The notes under the pieces were generated by a model. It was not told the DNA's origin. It searched no databases and saw only the letters and a program-made list of their open reading frames with translations. Shown piece after piece: positions 1 through 8,718 of a stretch of DNA of 64,000 nt. Numbering within the stretch: position 1 is the stretch's first letter; every line of letters begins with the position of its first letter. The DNA comes from Candidatus Dechloromonas phosphorivorans (GTDB taxonomy: Bacteria; Pseudomonadota; Gammaproteobacteria; Burkholderiales; Rhodocyclaceae): contig JADJMS010000006.1 of NCBI GenBank assembly GCA_016709495.1, positions 225,874 through 289,873 on the forward strand, given 5' to 3'. A program made the translations under genes and the position numbers.

Positions 1-173
1 GTCTGTGGCGTCTACCACAAACCACTCGCGCTTAACCTCATGTGGCTTGGCGGAAAACGTTTTCATGTATATGTGCCGTCCTGAAAAATGGGCGCGGATT
101 GGAGAAAGCCGAGGATTGTATTCGAGTCACACGGACTTTGTCAAACAAAATCCGGGAAGTAGCGAATCCCCGA

Positions 174-206
174 CAAAAAAAACGCGACTCAATCGAGCCG
201 CGTTAA
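174..206 (-). terminator. Rho-independent terminator
   Basis: Stem AACGCG (181-186) pairs with CGCGTT (199-204), with an inner CTC/GAG pairing. On the minus strand it is followed by eight T residues (175-182). No minus-strand gene lies directly upstream inside the window, which is the main reason to suspect a short non-coding transcript. Confidence 0.6.
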
Positions 207-287
207 ATCCACACCAAAGGAGGAGGGTGGAGGAGACAAACCTGAGCCGCACACATCAAATATCTCTTGATCAACGCAGCTCCAACG
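174..287 (-). ncRNA. candidate small RNA with C-rich anti-Shine-Dalgarno tract
   Basis: No protein fits this stretch. On the minus strand a plausible promoter (-35 TTGTCT at 317-322, 17-base spacer, -10 CAAAAT at 294-299) would start a transcript near 287. The transcript would run through a pyrimidine-rich segment complementary to 213-242 (reads CTCCTCC, CCCTCCTCC) and end at a hairpin with a U-run. Known bacterial small RNAs with exposed CCUCC motifs bind ribosome-binding sites; assigning that role here is inference. It could instead be the tail of an unrecognised leader. Confidence 0.3.
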
Positions 288-330
288 CTTCGCATTTTGA
301 GCCAGTCCGAAATAAAAGACAAGCGAAATT

Positions 331-344
331 TGTGCGACGCAGCA
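331..344. promoter_or_regulatory. dyad operator, TGTGC-GAC-GCAGCA type
   Basis: Read on the minus strand this is TGCTGC-GTC-GCACA. It is a degenerate relative of the TGTTGC-N3-GCAACA dyad at 487-501 and 34902-34916. It sits just upstream of the candidate small-RNA promoter. The regulator is unknown; PhaR-type regulators of polyhydroxyalkanoate genes bind TGC-rich dyads of this kind. Confidence 0.3.
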
Positions 345-486
345 CGCATAATTCTATCGAATTATTAACATAATTTATTGTTATTAAATTACTGTTTTAT
401 TGAAATAAAAATAATTTCAATAAAACCATTACATAATAAATAAATCACAAAACCTCAAAAATATTTTACCAACGAACAATACCGAT

Positions 487-501
487 TGTTGCGTTGCAAC
501 A
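487..501. promoter_or_regulatory. dyad operator TGTTGC-N3-GCAACA
   Basis: A perfect 6-base inverted repeat (TGTTGC / GCAACA) with a 3-base spacer lies in the non-coding region 69 bases before the OsmC-like gene. The same dyad with the same spacer occurs at 34902-34916. The dyad is seen directly; the protein that binds it is not known. Confidence 0.45.
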
Positions 502-569
502 TTCTGACCAGAACAGCACCAACCCACTCTTCTCCGCTAAAATTCGGGAAATCATGAGGAGAAGCCCCA

Positions 570-998
570 ATGGAATGCACAGTTAGATGGACAGGCCAGG
601 ATGCTGGCATGTCGTTTGTAGCGGAAACCGGTAGCGGACACGCATTTGTTATGGATGGCGCTCCCGACGCTGGTGGACGCAACCTTGGCCCCCGACCAAT
701 GGAAATGGTGTTGGCAGGCACCGGCGGCTGCACCGCCTTTGACATCGTACTGATTTTAAAAAAGGGGCGGCACGCAGTAAGCGGTTGCGAAGTCAGCCTG
801 AAAGCTGATCGAGCAGAGAGCGACCCAAAGGTTTTTACGCATATTCACTTCCACTATCGCGTGAAGGGCAAAAACCTCAAACCCGAGGTTGTCGCGCGTG
901 CGATTGAACTATCCAAGGACAAGTATTGCTCGGCATCAATCATGATCGCAAAAACAGCGACGATCACTCACGACTACGAAATTATCGAGGAAGTCTGA
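570..998 (+). CDS. OsmC family protein (YhfA-like)
   Basis: A 142-residue protein with the OsmC/Ohr fold signature. It has an N-terminal beta region, a central helix carrying a conserved cysteine (GGCTAFDIV, about residue 52) and a second cysteine near residue 120 (KYCSASIM), the pair used for peroxide reduction in this superfamily. The rest matches the shorter YhfA-type branch, whose substrate is undefined. The start follows a good ribosome-binding site (GAGGAGAA) about 8 bases upstream. It is convergent with coq7. Cytosolic; a role in oxidative-stress protection is inferred from the family only. Confidence 0.85.
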   Translation: MECTVRWTGQDAGMSFVAETGSGHAFVMDGAPDAGGRNLGPRPMEMVLAGTGGCTAFDIVLILKKGRHAVSGCEVSLKADRAESDPKVFTHIHFHYRVKGKNLKPEVVARAIELSKDKYCSASIMIAKTATITHDYEIIEEV

Positions 999-1016
999 GC
1001 CCGCACTTAAGCCAAC

Positions 1017-1640
1017 CTACACCCGATAAACAGTAACCGTCATCAGCTTGGCGGCCATTTTCATAGCAAACTTGGCCGCATCGGGTAATTCAGCAGCGCC
1101 TAAATGAACGGCTGTTTCGGCATGCTGAATTTCATCCTGGCGCATTTGATCAACAATTTGCCGGGAGCGGACATCCTGCTCAGGCAAAACAACAAGATGA
1201 CCATCGAGGTGCGCCTCGACCTGACGCTCTGTTTCTGCCAGGAATCCAAGACTCCAGCGATCACCTAAACGCCCGGCAATCAGACCCAGACTTAATGAAG
1301 CAAGATACAAGAGCGGGTTAAGCAAGCTTTTTCGCCCACCTAATTCAGCAATGCGCTGCTCAGTCCAGGCCAGATGCTCGGTTTCTTCATTTGCGGCCCC
1401 ACGCAACGCATCGCGAACGGCCGGATCAAACGAAGTTAATGCCTGCCCCTGATAAAGTGCCTGCGCACATATCTCGCCGCAATGATTGACACGCATCAGA
1501 CCACAAGCATGCGTTTTCTCACCCTCATTCATGACCGCCTCAACCAAACCCAAGGCCGGCGAAGGCCGCTGACTGCGTGCGCTCGCAAAAACAGTACGGA
1601 GCGCACGATCAAACTCGACGATTACATGGTCAATCGACAT
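1017..1640 (-). CDS. coq7: 2-polyprenyl-3-methyl-6-methoxy-1,4-benzoquinone monooxygenase (Coq7)
   Basis: A 207-residue di-iron carboxylate hydroxylase that performs the last hydroxylation in ubiquinone synthesis. The iron ligands are visible as two ExxH-type sets: NHCGE plus EETEH in the first half, and an EAH motif plus DEIQHAE in the second. A hydrophobic stretch around residues 105-125 (LLYLASLSLGLIAGRLG) would dock on the inner membrane. Length matches bacterial Coq7. It is the last gene of a minus-strand group with the CNP1-like gene and rppH. Confidence 0.93.
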   Translation of the reverse strand: MSIDHVIVEFDRALRTVFASARSQRPSPALGLVEAVMNEGEKTHACGLMRVNHCGEICAQALYQGQALTSFDPAVRDALRGAANEETEHLAWTEQRIAELGGRKSLLNPLLYLASLSLGLIAGRLGDRWSLGFLAETERQVEAHLDGHLVVLPEQDVRSRQIVDQMRQDEIQHAETAVHLGAAELPDAAKFAMKMAAKLMTVTVYRV

Positions 1641-1645
1641 GGAAA

Positions 1646-2170
1646 TTACCGCCTGTTATCAGGATGTAAGCCGACTTTCAGCGCGCTACGCACCTCATCG
1701 GCACTGCGTGCAATAGTGCCACCAGGGCAAAAGTATTCCAGAAAAAGTTCGGCGTACTGCCGGTTAGCGGCGGCATCCCTGACTTTCTCCCACTCGTTAT
1801 TGCGCGACTTAGACCAGGTGCCATCAAGCCTGCCTGACGCATAAATTCTGCGCTCTCGCGTCAAGCAGCGCATTCCTTCGTAACTTATATTTCTGGCACC
1901 ACCGGCCGCCTGGACTATCAGCACATAGCGGACAACGCCATCCTCGCCAACCGAAAGTGTGGCGCCATCGATGAAAAACAGGTTTTCCGTCGCCGCACTG
2001 ACATAAAACGGAATGAGCGATTCTTTTCTCGGCGCCGCAGGCATCAAAACAGCGATTTCCTGCCACTTTTTTACGTCGGACTCTTCATCAAAGTCGGCAG
2101 CAGTTGCTGCAAATGAGAGGCCAAAAATGCCAACCAAGCTCCAAAAAACAACTCGTTGAATGGAAAACAC
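1646..2170 (-). CDS. CNP1-like family exported protein
   Basis: About 174 residues from a GTG start at 2170, chosen because it lies immediately after the rppH stop with GGAAG upstream; the open frame extends further but only by overlapping rppH. The N-terminus is a signal peptide (FWSLVGIFGLS, then AATAADF). The mature part (WQEIAVLMPAAP, CPGGTIARSADEVR) resembles the CNP1-like family of betaproteobacterial secreted proteins. Function is unknown. Its tight packing between rppH and coq7 suggests co-transcription. Confidence 0.7.
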   Translation of the reverse strand: MFSIQRVVFWSLVGIFGLSFAATAADFDEESDVKKWQEIAVLMPAAPRKESLIPFYVSAATENLFFIDGATLSVGEDGVVRYVLIVQAAGGARNISYEGMRCLTRERRIYASGRLDGTWSKSRNNEWEKVRDAAANRQYAELFLEYFCPGGTIARSADEVRSALKVGLHPDNRR

Positions 2171-2171
2171 C

Positions 2172-2711
2172 CTAAGCTTCCATTTCAGAAGGGGAGGAAT
2201 CATCTTCATCAGGCGCATGACGCAACTTTCCACGGCGCTCAAGATCAAGAAAGCGCACCAGTTCATTCAATGCCTGCTCGTATACGGTGCGTTTGAATTC
2301 AATAACGGAATCGAGCGGAACCCAGTATTCATTCCAGCGCCAGGCATCAAACTCAGGTTTATTGGTCGCACGGAGACAAATGTCATTGTCGCGCCCGGCA
2401 AGGCGCAACAAAAACCATATCTGTTTCTGTCCTTTGTAAGATCCGCGCCATTCGCGCTTGATCCAATGTGTCGGCACTTCATAACGCAACCAGCCTTTGG
2501 TTCGCCCCAGGATGCGCACGTGCTCGGGATGTAACCCGACCTCTTCATGCAGTTCGCGGAACATGGCCTGCTCCGGCGTTTCGCCGCGCTTGATGCCACC
2601 TTGCGGAAACTGCCACGAATGCTCACGTATGCGCTTGCCCCAGAAAACCTCGTTCTTGGCGTTACAAAGAATGATGCCGACGTTCGGGCGGTAGCCTTCA
2701 CGGTCGAGCAT
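2172..2711 (-). CDS. rppH: RNA pyrophosphohydrolase
   Basis: A 179-residue Nudix hydrolase that removes pyrophosphate from mRNA 5' ends and so starts decay. The Nudix box begins at about residue 38 (GGIKRGET...RELHEEVGL), preceded by the family signature YRPNVGIIL and WQFPQGG. The C-terminal tail is acidic and slightly longer than in E. coli. Divergent from proS, with about 110 bases between the starts; this arrangement is common in betaproteobacteria. Confidence 0.93.
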   Translation of the reverse strand: MLDREGYRPNVGIILCNAKNEVFWGKRIREHSWQFPQGGIKRGETPEQAMFRELHEEVGLHPEHVRILGRTKGWLRYEVPTHWIKREWRGSYKGQKQIWFLLRLAGRDNDICLRATNKPEFDAWRWNEYWVPLDSVIEFKRTVYEQALNELVRFLDLERRGKLRHAPDEDDSSPSEMEA

Positions 2712-2821
2712 AGAAATCCTGCAAAATTATCGGTTACCCCGATTCTTTCACAAAGGCCGGCCCGTGCAAAGGACAGGCAACGTGTAAAATCATCTTTTTG
2801 CAACGAATTCAAGAGCATCCC

Positions 2822-4552
2822 ATGCGCACATCGCAGTTCTTTTTCAACACCCAGAAGGAAGCCCCTGCCGACGCCGAAGTCATTAGCCAGAAAATGATGC
2901 TGCGCGCCGGTTATATAAAACGCACCGCTGCCGGCATTTATACATGGATGCCGCTTGGCCTGCGCGTACTGCGCAAGGTGGAAAACATTGTTCGCGAAGA
3001 GATGAACAATGCTGGCGCGCTGGAATTGCTGATGCCGGCAGTCCAGCCCTTCGAACTGTGGCAGGAATCAGGCCGTGGCGACCAGTACGGCCCTGAGTTA
3101 CTGCGTTTCAAGGATAGGCACCAGCGCGACTTCGTTATTGGGCCAACGCACGAAGAAGTCATTACCGATGTCGTCCGGCGGGATGTAAAGAGCTATCGCC
3201 AGTTGCCGATCCACCTTTACCAGATTCAAACCAAGTTTCGCGATGAAATCCGCCCGCGCTTTGGCGTCATGCGTGGCCGCGAATTTCTTATGAAGGATGG
3301 CTACTCCTTCCATACCTCATTTGATGATCTGGTGCGTGAATACGGCAACATGTACGCCACCTACACCAAAATATTTACTCGCCTTGGCCTGAAATTCCGT
3401 GCGGTAGCGGCGGATACGGGTTCGATTGGCGGTACCGGCTCGCATGAATTCCATGTTCTCGCCGAATCCGGTGAGGACGACATCGCCTTCTGCCCGGACT
3501 CCGATTATGCCGCCAATGTCGAGCTGGCCGAGGCTGTCGCCCCCTCTGTTGAACGCGCAGCGGCCACCAAATCATTAGAAAAAATTGCCACGCCGGGTAA
3601 ATCAGCCTGTGCTGACGTCGCCAAATTCCTAGATGTGCCGTTGGACAAAATCGTCAAATCGATTGCTGTATTCAGCGAAAAGGAAGATGGCAGCAACACG
3701 TTTGCCCTCCTCTTGCTGCGTGGCGATCACGAACTGAATGAAATCAAGGCCAGCAAAATTGCGGCAATTTCGCCCTTCCGCTTCGCCACCGAAGGCGAAG
3801 TTGAAGAGCATCTTGGCTGCAAACCGGGTTTTATCGGACCGGTTACGGTCGACAGAAAAAAAGTGCTGATTTTTTCTGACCGTTCCGTTGCGGCAATGAG
3901 TGATTTTGTCTGTGGTGCCAACGAGGCCGGCTACCACCTGACCGGTGTCAATTTCGGCCGCGATCTACCCGAGCCGCAAGTTGCCGACCTGCGCAACGTT
4001 ATCGCCGGGGATGCTTCACCTGACGGCAAAGGCAAACTGGAAATCTGTCGCGGCATCGAAGTCGGCCATATTTTCCAGCTACGTCAAAAGTACGCCGCTG
4101 CGCTGAACTGCAATTTCCTTGACGAGAACGGCAAAAGCCAGATCATGGAAATGGGCTGCTATGGGATCGGTGTTTCACGCATCGTCGGCGCAGCGATAGA
4201 GCAAGGCAATGATGAAAAAGGGATTTTCCTCCCGCCTTCAATCGCTCCATTTGCAGTTTGCATCGTCCCAATGGGTTACCACAAGAGCGAAGCCGTCAAA
4301 TCTGCCGCCGACACGCTTTACGCCCAATTGAAAGCTGAAGGCATCGACGTCATTCTTGATGACCGCAACGAGCGCCCCGGCGTCATGTTTGCCGACATAG
4401 AATTGATCGGCATCCCGCACCGTGTCGTAATTGGTGAGCGCGGGCTGAAGGAAGGCCAGTTTGAATACAAAGGTCGCCTGGAAGCCGAAGCGAGCATGAT
4501 TGCACAGGCAGATATCATGGATTCACTCAAAGCAAAACTGTGCGCTGGCTGA
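2822..4552 (+). CDS. proS: prolyl-tRNA synthetase
   Basis: 576 residues, class II synthetase of the bacterial type with an editing domain. Motif 1 and 2 regions are present (GMFK-like start, RPRFGVMRGREFLMKDGYSF around residues 140-160). The YbaK-like insertion that deacylates Ala-tRNA(Pro) spans roughly residues 225-385 (FALLLLRGDHELNEIK, DRKKVLIFSDRSV). Motif 3 and the anticodon-binding domain follow (GIGVSRIVGAAIEQ, RNERPGVMFADIEL). Start ATG at 2822 matches the family N-terminus MRTSQFF. A copy of the repeated word GTTACGGTCGAC lies inside the editing domain. Confidence 0.96.
   Translation: MRTSQFFFNTQKEAPADAEVISQKMMLRAGYIKRTAAGIYTWMPLGLRVLRKVENIVREEMNNAGALELLMPAVQPFELWQESGRGDQYGPELLRFKDRHQRDFVIGPTHEEVITDVVRRDVKSYRQLPIHLYQIQTKFRDEIRPRFGVMRGREFLMKDGYSFHTSFDDLVREYGNMYATYTKIFTRLGLKFRAVAADTGSIGGTGSHEFHVLAESGEDDIAFCPDSDYAANVELAEAVAPSVERAAATKSLEKIATPGKSACADVAKFLDVPLDKIVKSIAVFSEKEDGSNTFALLLLRGDHELNEIKASKIAAISPFRFATEGEVEEHLGCKPGFIGPVTVDRKKVLIFSDRSVAAMSDFVCGANEAGYHLTGVNFGRDLPEPQVADLRNVIAGDASPDGKGKLEICRGIEVGHIFQLRQKYAAALNCNFLDENGKSQIMEMGCYGIGVSRIVGAAIEQGNDEKGIFLPPSIAPFAVCIVPMGYHKSEAVKSAADTLYAQLKAEGIDVILDDRNERPGVMFADIELIGIPHRVVIGERGLKEGQFEYKGRLEAEASMIAQADIMDSLKAKLCAG
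3842..3875 (+). repeat. dispersed GTTACGGTCRAC element, exact core
   Basis: Core GTTACGGTCGAC at 3842-3853, then A-tract and T-tract about 11 bases apart. Lies inside proS, sense orientation, read as Val-Thr-Val-Asp. Confidence 0.85.
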
Positions 4553-5151
4553 TTGTTGCAATAGCCTTGGTTTGTGCATCGGCGGCCTACGCCGGTGCAC
4601 AAAAAAACGAACCGCTCTCTGCCACTGTCCAAGCCGCATTGCACAAAGCTGTTTCTGACTCAAAGCCGCCCAGCAGTTCATTTCGCAGCTCAATGGAAGC
4701 CGTTGACTGGCTTACCGAAATGTCCCGCCGCCTTGAAAAGCGCATTCCTAGTCAGGAATACCGTCTGGACCTGTTGCGCAGCGTGCATTACGAGGCGACG
4801 CGCGCCGGTCTGGATCCGCAACTGGTTCTCGGCCTTATCCACGTCGAGTCCGGCTTTCGCAAATATGCCGTATCATCAGCGGGCGCACGCGGCTACATGC
4901 AAGTCATGCCGTTCTGGTTAAGACTACTAGGGCGCCCGGAGGACAGCCTGTTCGACCTGCGCACCAACCTGCGTTATGGCTGCACCATCATGCGGCACTA
5001 TCTGGATATTGAAAAAGGCGACCTTTACCGCGCCCTTGGCCGTTACAACGGCAGTTTAGGCAAGCCGGAATACCCAAACATGGTTCGCGCCGCCTGGCAC
5101 AGCCAGTGGAGCTACGAAAAACCGGCCCGGCTTGCCCAGGCCGAGCGCTGA
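4540..5151 (+). CDS. lytic transglycosylase domain protein
   Basis: 203 residues with a short signal peptide (LIVAIALVCASAAYAGA) and a C-terminal SLT domain. The catalytic glutamate is in LIHVESGF (about residue 105), followed by the typical SAGARGYMQVMPFW and a YNGS motif (about residue 167). It would cleave the MurNAc-GlcNAc bond of peptidoglycan in the periplasm. The GTG start overlaps the end of proS by 13 bases, so translation is probably coupled. It converges on ffh with no gap. Confidence 0.85.
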   Translation: MRWLIVAIALVCASAAYAGAQKNEPLSATVQAALHKAVSDSKPPSSSFRSSMEAVDWLTEMSRRLEKRIPSQEYRLDLLRSVHYEATRAGLDPQLVLGLIHVESGFRKYAVSSAGARGYMQVMPFWLRLLGRPEDSLFDLRTNLRYGCTIMRHYLDIEKGDLYRALGRYNGSLGKPEYPNMVRAAWHSQWSYEKPARLAQAER

Positions 5152-6510
5152 TTAACGGCCCATCCCAGGCAACATGCCCTTCATGCCGCGCATCAATTTA
5201 CCCATGCCGCCTTTGGTCAGTTGCTTCATCATTTTCTGCGACTGCTCAAACTGATTCAGCAGACGATTGACTTCCTGCACCTGAACCCCCGCCCCCGCAG
5301 CAATCCGGCGCTTGCGGCTGGCCTTGATAATTTCCGGCTTGGCGCGTTCAGTTGGTGTCATTGAATTGATGATGCCCTCAACCCGCCCAACCATTTTATT
5401 CTCTGCACCGGCTGGCATTTGACCAGCCATTTGGGCAATCTGCGCCGGCATTTTGTCCATTAGCGCAGAGAGGCCGCCCATGCTACGCATCTGGCCGATC
5501 TGTTCCTTGAAGTCATTGAGGTCAAAGCCCTTGCCGGACTTGAGCTTCTTGGCAAAGGCAATCGCCTTGTCCTCGTCCATTCCCTTCTTGGCATCTTCAA
5601 TCAACGACAGAACGTCGCCCATGCCGAGGATGCGCGATGCCATCCGCTCCGGGTGGAAAGCTTCCAGCCCGGTCAGCTTTTCACCGACACCGGAAAACTT
5701 GATCGGCTTGCCTGTAACGTGTCGAACCGATAATGCAGCACCGCCGCGAGCATCGCCATCCAGTTTGGTCAGCACGACACCAGTCAACGGTAGCGCTTCA
5801 TTAAAGGATTTGGCCGTATTGACCGCATCCTGGCCCAACATGGCATCAACCACGAACAAGGTCTCAATCGGGTTGATTGCGGCATGCAGGCGCTTGATTT
5901 CCGCCATCATTTCTTCGTCGACCGCAAGACGTCCTGCCGTATCGACCAATAGAACATCATGGTAATGCCGCTTGGCCCAATCGACGGCAGCCAGCGCAAT
6001 GGCTTCCGGCTTTTCACCAATAGTGGACGGGAAAAAATCGACTCCAGCCTGCCCAGCGACCGACTTCAACTGCTCAATAGCCGCCGGTCGATAAACGTCA
6101 CAGGAAACGACCAAGACTTTTTTCTTGTGGTTTTCCTTGAGGAACTTCCCCAGCTTGCCGACTGTCGTTGTCTTACCTGCACCCTGCAAGCCTGCCATCA
6201 AAATGATGGCCGGCGGCTGAGTATTGAAATTGATACCCTCATTCGCTCCGCCCATGATCCGGGTCAGTTCACGATGAACGACACCGACCAATGCCTGCCC
6301 TGGGCTCAAGGAACCGATCACCTCTTCACCGACTGCCTTTTCCTTGACGGCAGCTATAAAGTCCTTGACCACTGGCAAGGCAACGTCAGCCTCCAGGAGC
6401 GCCATGCGCACTTCGCGCAAGGCGTCTGAAATATTAGACTCAGTCAGGCGAGCTTCGCCCTTCAACGTCTTCATGACGCGGGCAAGGCGATTGGTCAGGT
6501 TATCAAGCAT
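5152..6510 (-). CDS. ffh: signal recognition particle protein Ffh
   Basis: 452 residues. N domain (residues 1-90), SRP GTPase G domain with GLQGAGKTTTVGKLG, DTAGRL and TKLDGDARGG, and the methionine-rich M domain from about residue 300, ending MRGMKGMLPGMGR. It binds 4.5S RNA and delivers membrane-protein nascent chains to FtsY. Length is standard. It is divergent from the CcsA-like gene with only about 29 bases between starts. Confidence 0.97.
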   Translation of the reverse strand: MLDNLTNRLARVMKTLKGEARLTESNISDALREVRMALLEADVALPVVKDFIAAVKEKAVGEEVIGSLSPGQALVGVVHRELTRIMGGANEGINFNTQPPAIILMAGLQGAGKTTTVGKLGKFLKENHKKKVLVVSCDVYRPAAIEQLKSVAGQAGVDFFPSTIGEKPEAIALAAVDWAKRHYHDVLLVDTAGRLAVDEEMMAEIKRLHAAINPIETLFVVDAMLGQDAVNTAKSFNEALPLTGVVLTKLDGDARGGAALSVRHVTGKPIKFSGVGEKLTGLEAFHPERMASRILGMGDVLSLIEDAKKGMDEDKAIAFAKKLKSGKGFDLNDFKEQIGQMRSMGGLSALMDKMPAQIAQMAGQMPAGAENKMVGRVEGIINSMTPTERAKPEIIKASRKRRIAAGAGVQVQEVNRLLNQFEQSQKMMKQLTKGGMGKLMRGMKGMLPGMGR

Positions 6511-6539
6511 GGGCTATGGGCTTCTAGTAGAATTCAAGG

Positions 6540-7379
6540 ATGTCCAACATTGTAATTCAGCTTCTGCCTCACATCCTCGCCGCTCTTTTATATGGTGGCC
6601 TGGGCTTCCATTTCTGGAACACCCGTTGGCGCGAGAGCGAGCATCAGTGTGTTGCCTGCCCCATGCAGGGCTGGGAACGCGCGACCATTGCAGCCGCACT
6701 GGTGATTCATGCAGCGGGGCTGTACAACGCGCTATTTTCTGAAGTGGGCATGCGCTTTTCCTTCAGCTTTGCGCTATCGCTGATGATGTGGCTCGCCGTA
6801 TTGATCTACTGGCTGGAAAGTTTTATGTCTCGCATGGAAGGCATGCAGCCGATGGTGTTACCGCTGGCCGCTGCGTGCACTGTTTTACCTGTCATCTTCC
6901 CCAACGTTCACGTCGTTGCACACGCCGGCGCGACAGGATTCAAACTTCACTTTTTGGCGGCCATGCTCGCCTACAGTCTGCTGACCCTATCCGCCCTGCA
7001 CGCCATTTTCATGGGCTTCACCGAAAACGCATTACACAAACGCTCGCTCAAACGCAGCCTGACCAGCCTGCCGCCGCTCTTGACGATGGAGTCCCTGCTG
7101 TTTCGCATGCTGTTACTCGGCTTTACGCTGCTAACTTTGACGGTTAGTAGCGGCGTCATGTTTTCGGAAGAGCTGTTCGGAAGACCATTTACAATCGACC
7201 ACAAAACCCTCTTCGCCTTTGCCTCCTGGGGAATTTTTGCCACCCTTCTGATCGGAAGGCACGCTTGGGGTTGGCGCGGCAAAAGAGCCTTGCGCTGGAC
7301 TCTCTCCGGCTTTGCTCTATTGATTCTGGCCTATGTTGGCAGCCGCTTCGTTGCCGAAGTTGTACTTGGGCGTATATAG
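6540..7379 (+). CDS. CcsA-like inner-membrane protein (YpjD family)
   Basis: 279 residues with about eight predicted transmembrane segments and the cytochrome c assembly (CcsA/CcmC-like) signature, including histidines in HVVAHAG and FKLHFLAAMLAY and a later DHKTLFAFASWG. Family members next to ffh are typical of beta- and gammaproteobacteria (YpjD). A role in haem handling is inferred from the fold; no cytochrome c maturation genes are adjacent. The following CNNM gene starts 3 bases after its stop. Confidence 0.8.
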   Translation: MSNIVIQLLPHILAALLYGGLGFHFWNTRWRESEHQCVACPMQGWERATIAAALVIHAAGLYNALFSEVGMRFSFSFALSLMMWLAVLIYWLESFMSRMEGMQPMVLPLAAACTVLPVIFPNVHVVAHAGATGFKLHFLAAMLAYSLLTLSALHAIFMGFTENALHKRSLKRSLTSLPPLLTMESLLFRMLLLGFTLLTLTVSSGVMFSEELFGRPFTIDHKTLFAFASWGIFATLLIGRHAWGWRGKRALRWTLSGFALLILAYVGSRFVAEVVLGRI

Positions 7380-7382
7380 CTG

Positions 7383-8654
7383 ATGGAGGAAATCCCGCTT
7401 TCAGCGCTCTCGATAACGCTGATCGTTTTGCTGGCAGCCTCGGGCTTTTTCTCGCTCAGCGAAACCGCGATGATGGCATCAAACCGGTTTCGTCTTCGCC
7501 ATATGGCCCAGTCCGGCCATCGTGGTGCGCAAAAGGCGCTCGCACTACTAAGTCGAACCGACAAAATGCTCGGTGTTATTCTGCTCGGCAACAACCTGGT
7601 CAACTCGGCTGCCGCCACACTGGTCAGCGTCATTGCGATAGAGCTATTTGGCGACGACAAATGGGCGCTGGGCATCGGAACGCTGGCAGTTACCTTTGCC
7701 ATTCTGGTTTTTTCGGAAATTACGCCAAAAATCATTGGCGCTACTCACGCCGACAGATTGGCTCTTTTTCTTGGTTATCTGCTCACCCCGCTACTGCGAC
7801 TCTTTTATCCCGCAGTCTGGTTTATCAACCTTTTCGCCAGCGGCCTGCTGCGGCTAATGCGACTCTCACCGCCCCCGGGAAACGTAGAGGTCAAACTCTC
7901 TCCCGAAGAGTTGCGCAGCCTTGTTCTTGAATCAGCTCATTTGATTCCACAGAAACACAGAGCAATTCTTGGCAGCCTGTTTGAACTCAACAGCATCACT
8001 GTTGAGGATCTGATGACACCGCGCGGAAATATTGAGATCCTTGACATTGACTGCCCGTGGGATGAAGTGCTTATCCAGTTAAGCACCAGTCACCATAGTC
8101 GACTGCCCGTTTGCAGGGGCTCGCTTGATCAATTATTGGGCGTACTCCAAGCACGTCGCCTGATCGGGCCACTTCGAAATGAGGATTTCGACGAAGCTCA
8201 ACTGATCAACCATTTACAACCCCCATACTACATCCCGGCCGGCACCGCTGTTTTTTCACAACTCGCTTTTTTCCAGGAAAACCATCAGCGCATTGGCTTT
8301 GTCGTCGATGAATATGGTGACATTCTCTGTGTGCTTACCCTTGAGGATATTATTGAAGAACTTGTTGGCGATTTCACTACCTCGCTACCAGGGCTTGGGA
8401 ACTCACTCTACTGGGATAGCGACGGTAGCGCCATGGTCGAGGGTTCTCGTCAGCTTCGCGATCTTAACCGAATGCTTGGTCTCGACTTTCCGCTGGATGG
8501 CCCAAAAACGCTTAACGGGCTGATACTTGAGCACTTTCAGGACATCCCAGAATCAGGTGTCAGCATCAAACTAACGGGAATTCTTGTGGAAATTGTTCAC
8601 ACCCAAGATCGCAGCGTAGTCACCACACGCATATTCCGCCCCGAAAATAGCTAA
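7383..8654 (+). CDS. CNNM-type transporter with CBS domains (HlyC/CorC family)
   Basis: 423 residues: an N-terminal DUF21/CNNM membrane domain (residues about 1-175, with FFSLSETAMMA and GNNLVNSAAATL), a paired CBS domain (about 200-335; MTPRGNIEILD, GFVVDEYGDILCVLTLEDI) and a C-terminal CorC/HlyC domain. Relatives affect magnesium or cobalt homeostasis. A smaller cytosolic relative, corC, occurs at 31761. It follows the CcsA-like gene as a likely operon. Confidence 0.85.
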   Translation: MEEIPLSALSITLIVLLAASGFFSLSETAMMASNRFRLRHMAQSGHRGAQKALALLSRTDKMLGVILLGNNLVNSAAATLVSVIAIELFGDDKWALGIGTLAVTFAILVFSEITPKIIGATHADRLALFLGYLLTPLLRLFYPAVWFINLFASGLLRLMRLSPPPGNVEVKLSPEELRSLVLESAHLIPQKHRAILGSLFELNSITVEDLMTPRGNIEILDIDCPWDEVLIQLSTSHHSRLPVCRGSLDQLLGVLQARRLIGPLRNEDFDEAQLINHLQPPYYIPAGTAVFSQLAFFQENHQRIGFVVDEYGDILCVLTLEDIIEELVGDFTTSLPGLGNSLYWDSDGSAMVEGSRQLRDLNRMLGLDFPLDGPKTLNGLILEHFQDIPESGVSIKLTGILVEIVHTQDRSVVTTRIFRPENS

Positions 8655-8718
8655 AGTCTTTACAAACCAAGGCCTACGTAGCATCATGGGCTGATCATAA
8701 GACAGCCGATTTGCATCG

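Noticed and set aside
5..373. A 122-codon plus-strand open frame at the window start
   Set aside because: Low-quality composition, passes through a terminator hairpin and the candidate small RNA, and matches no family I know.
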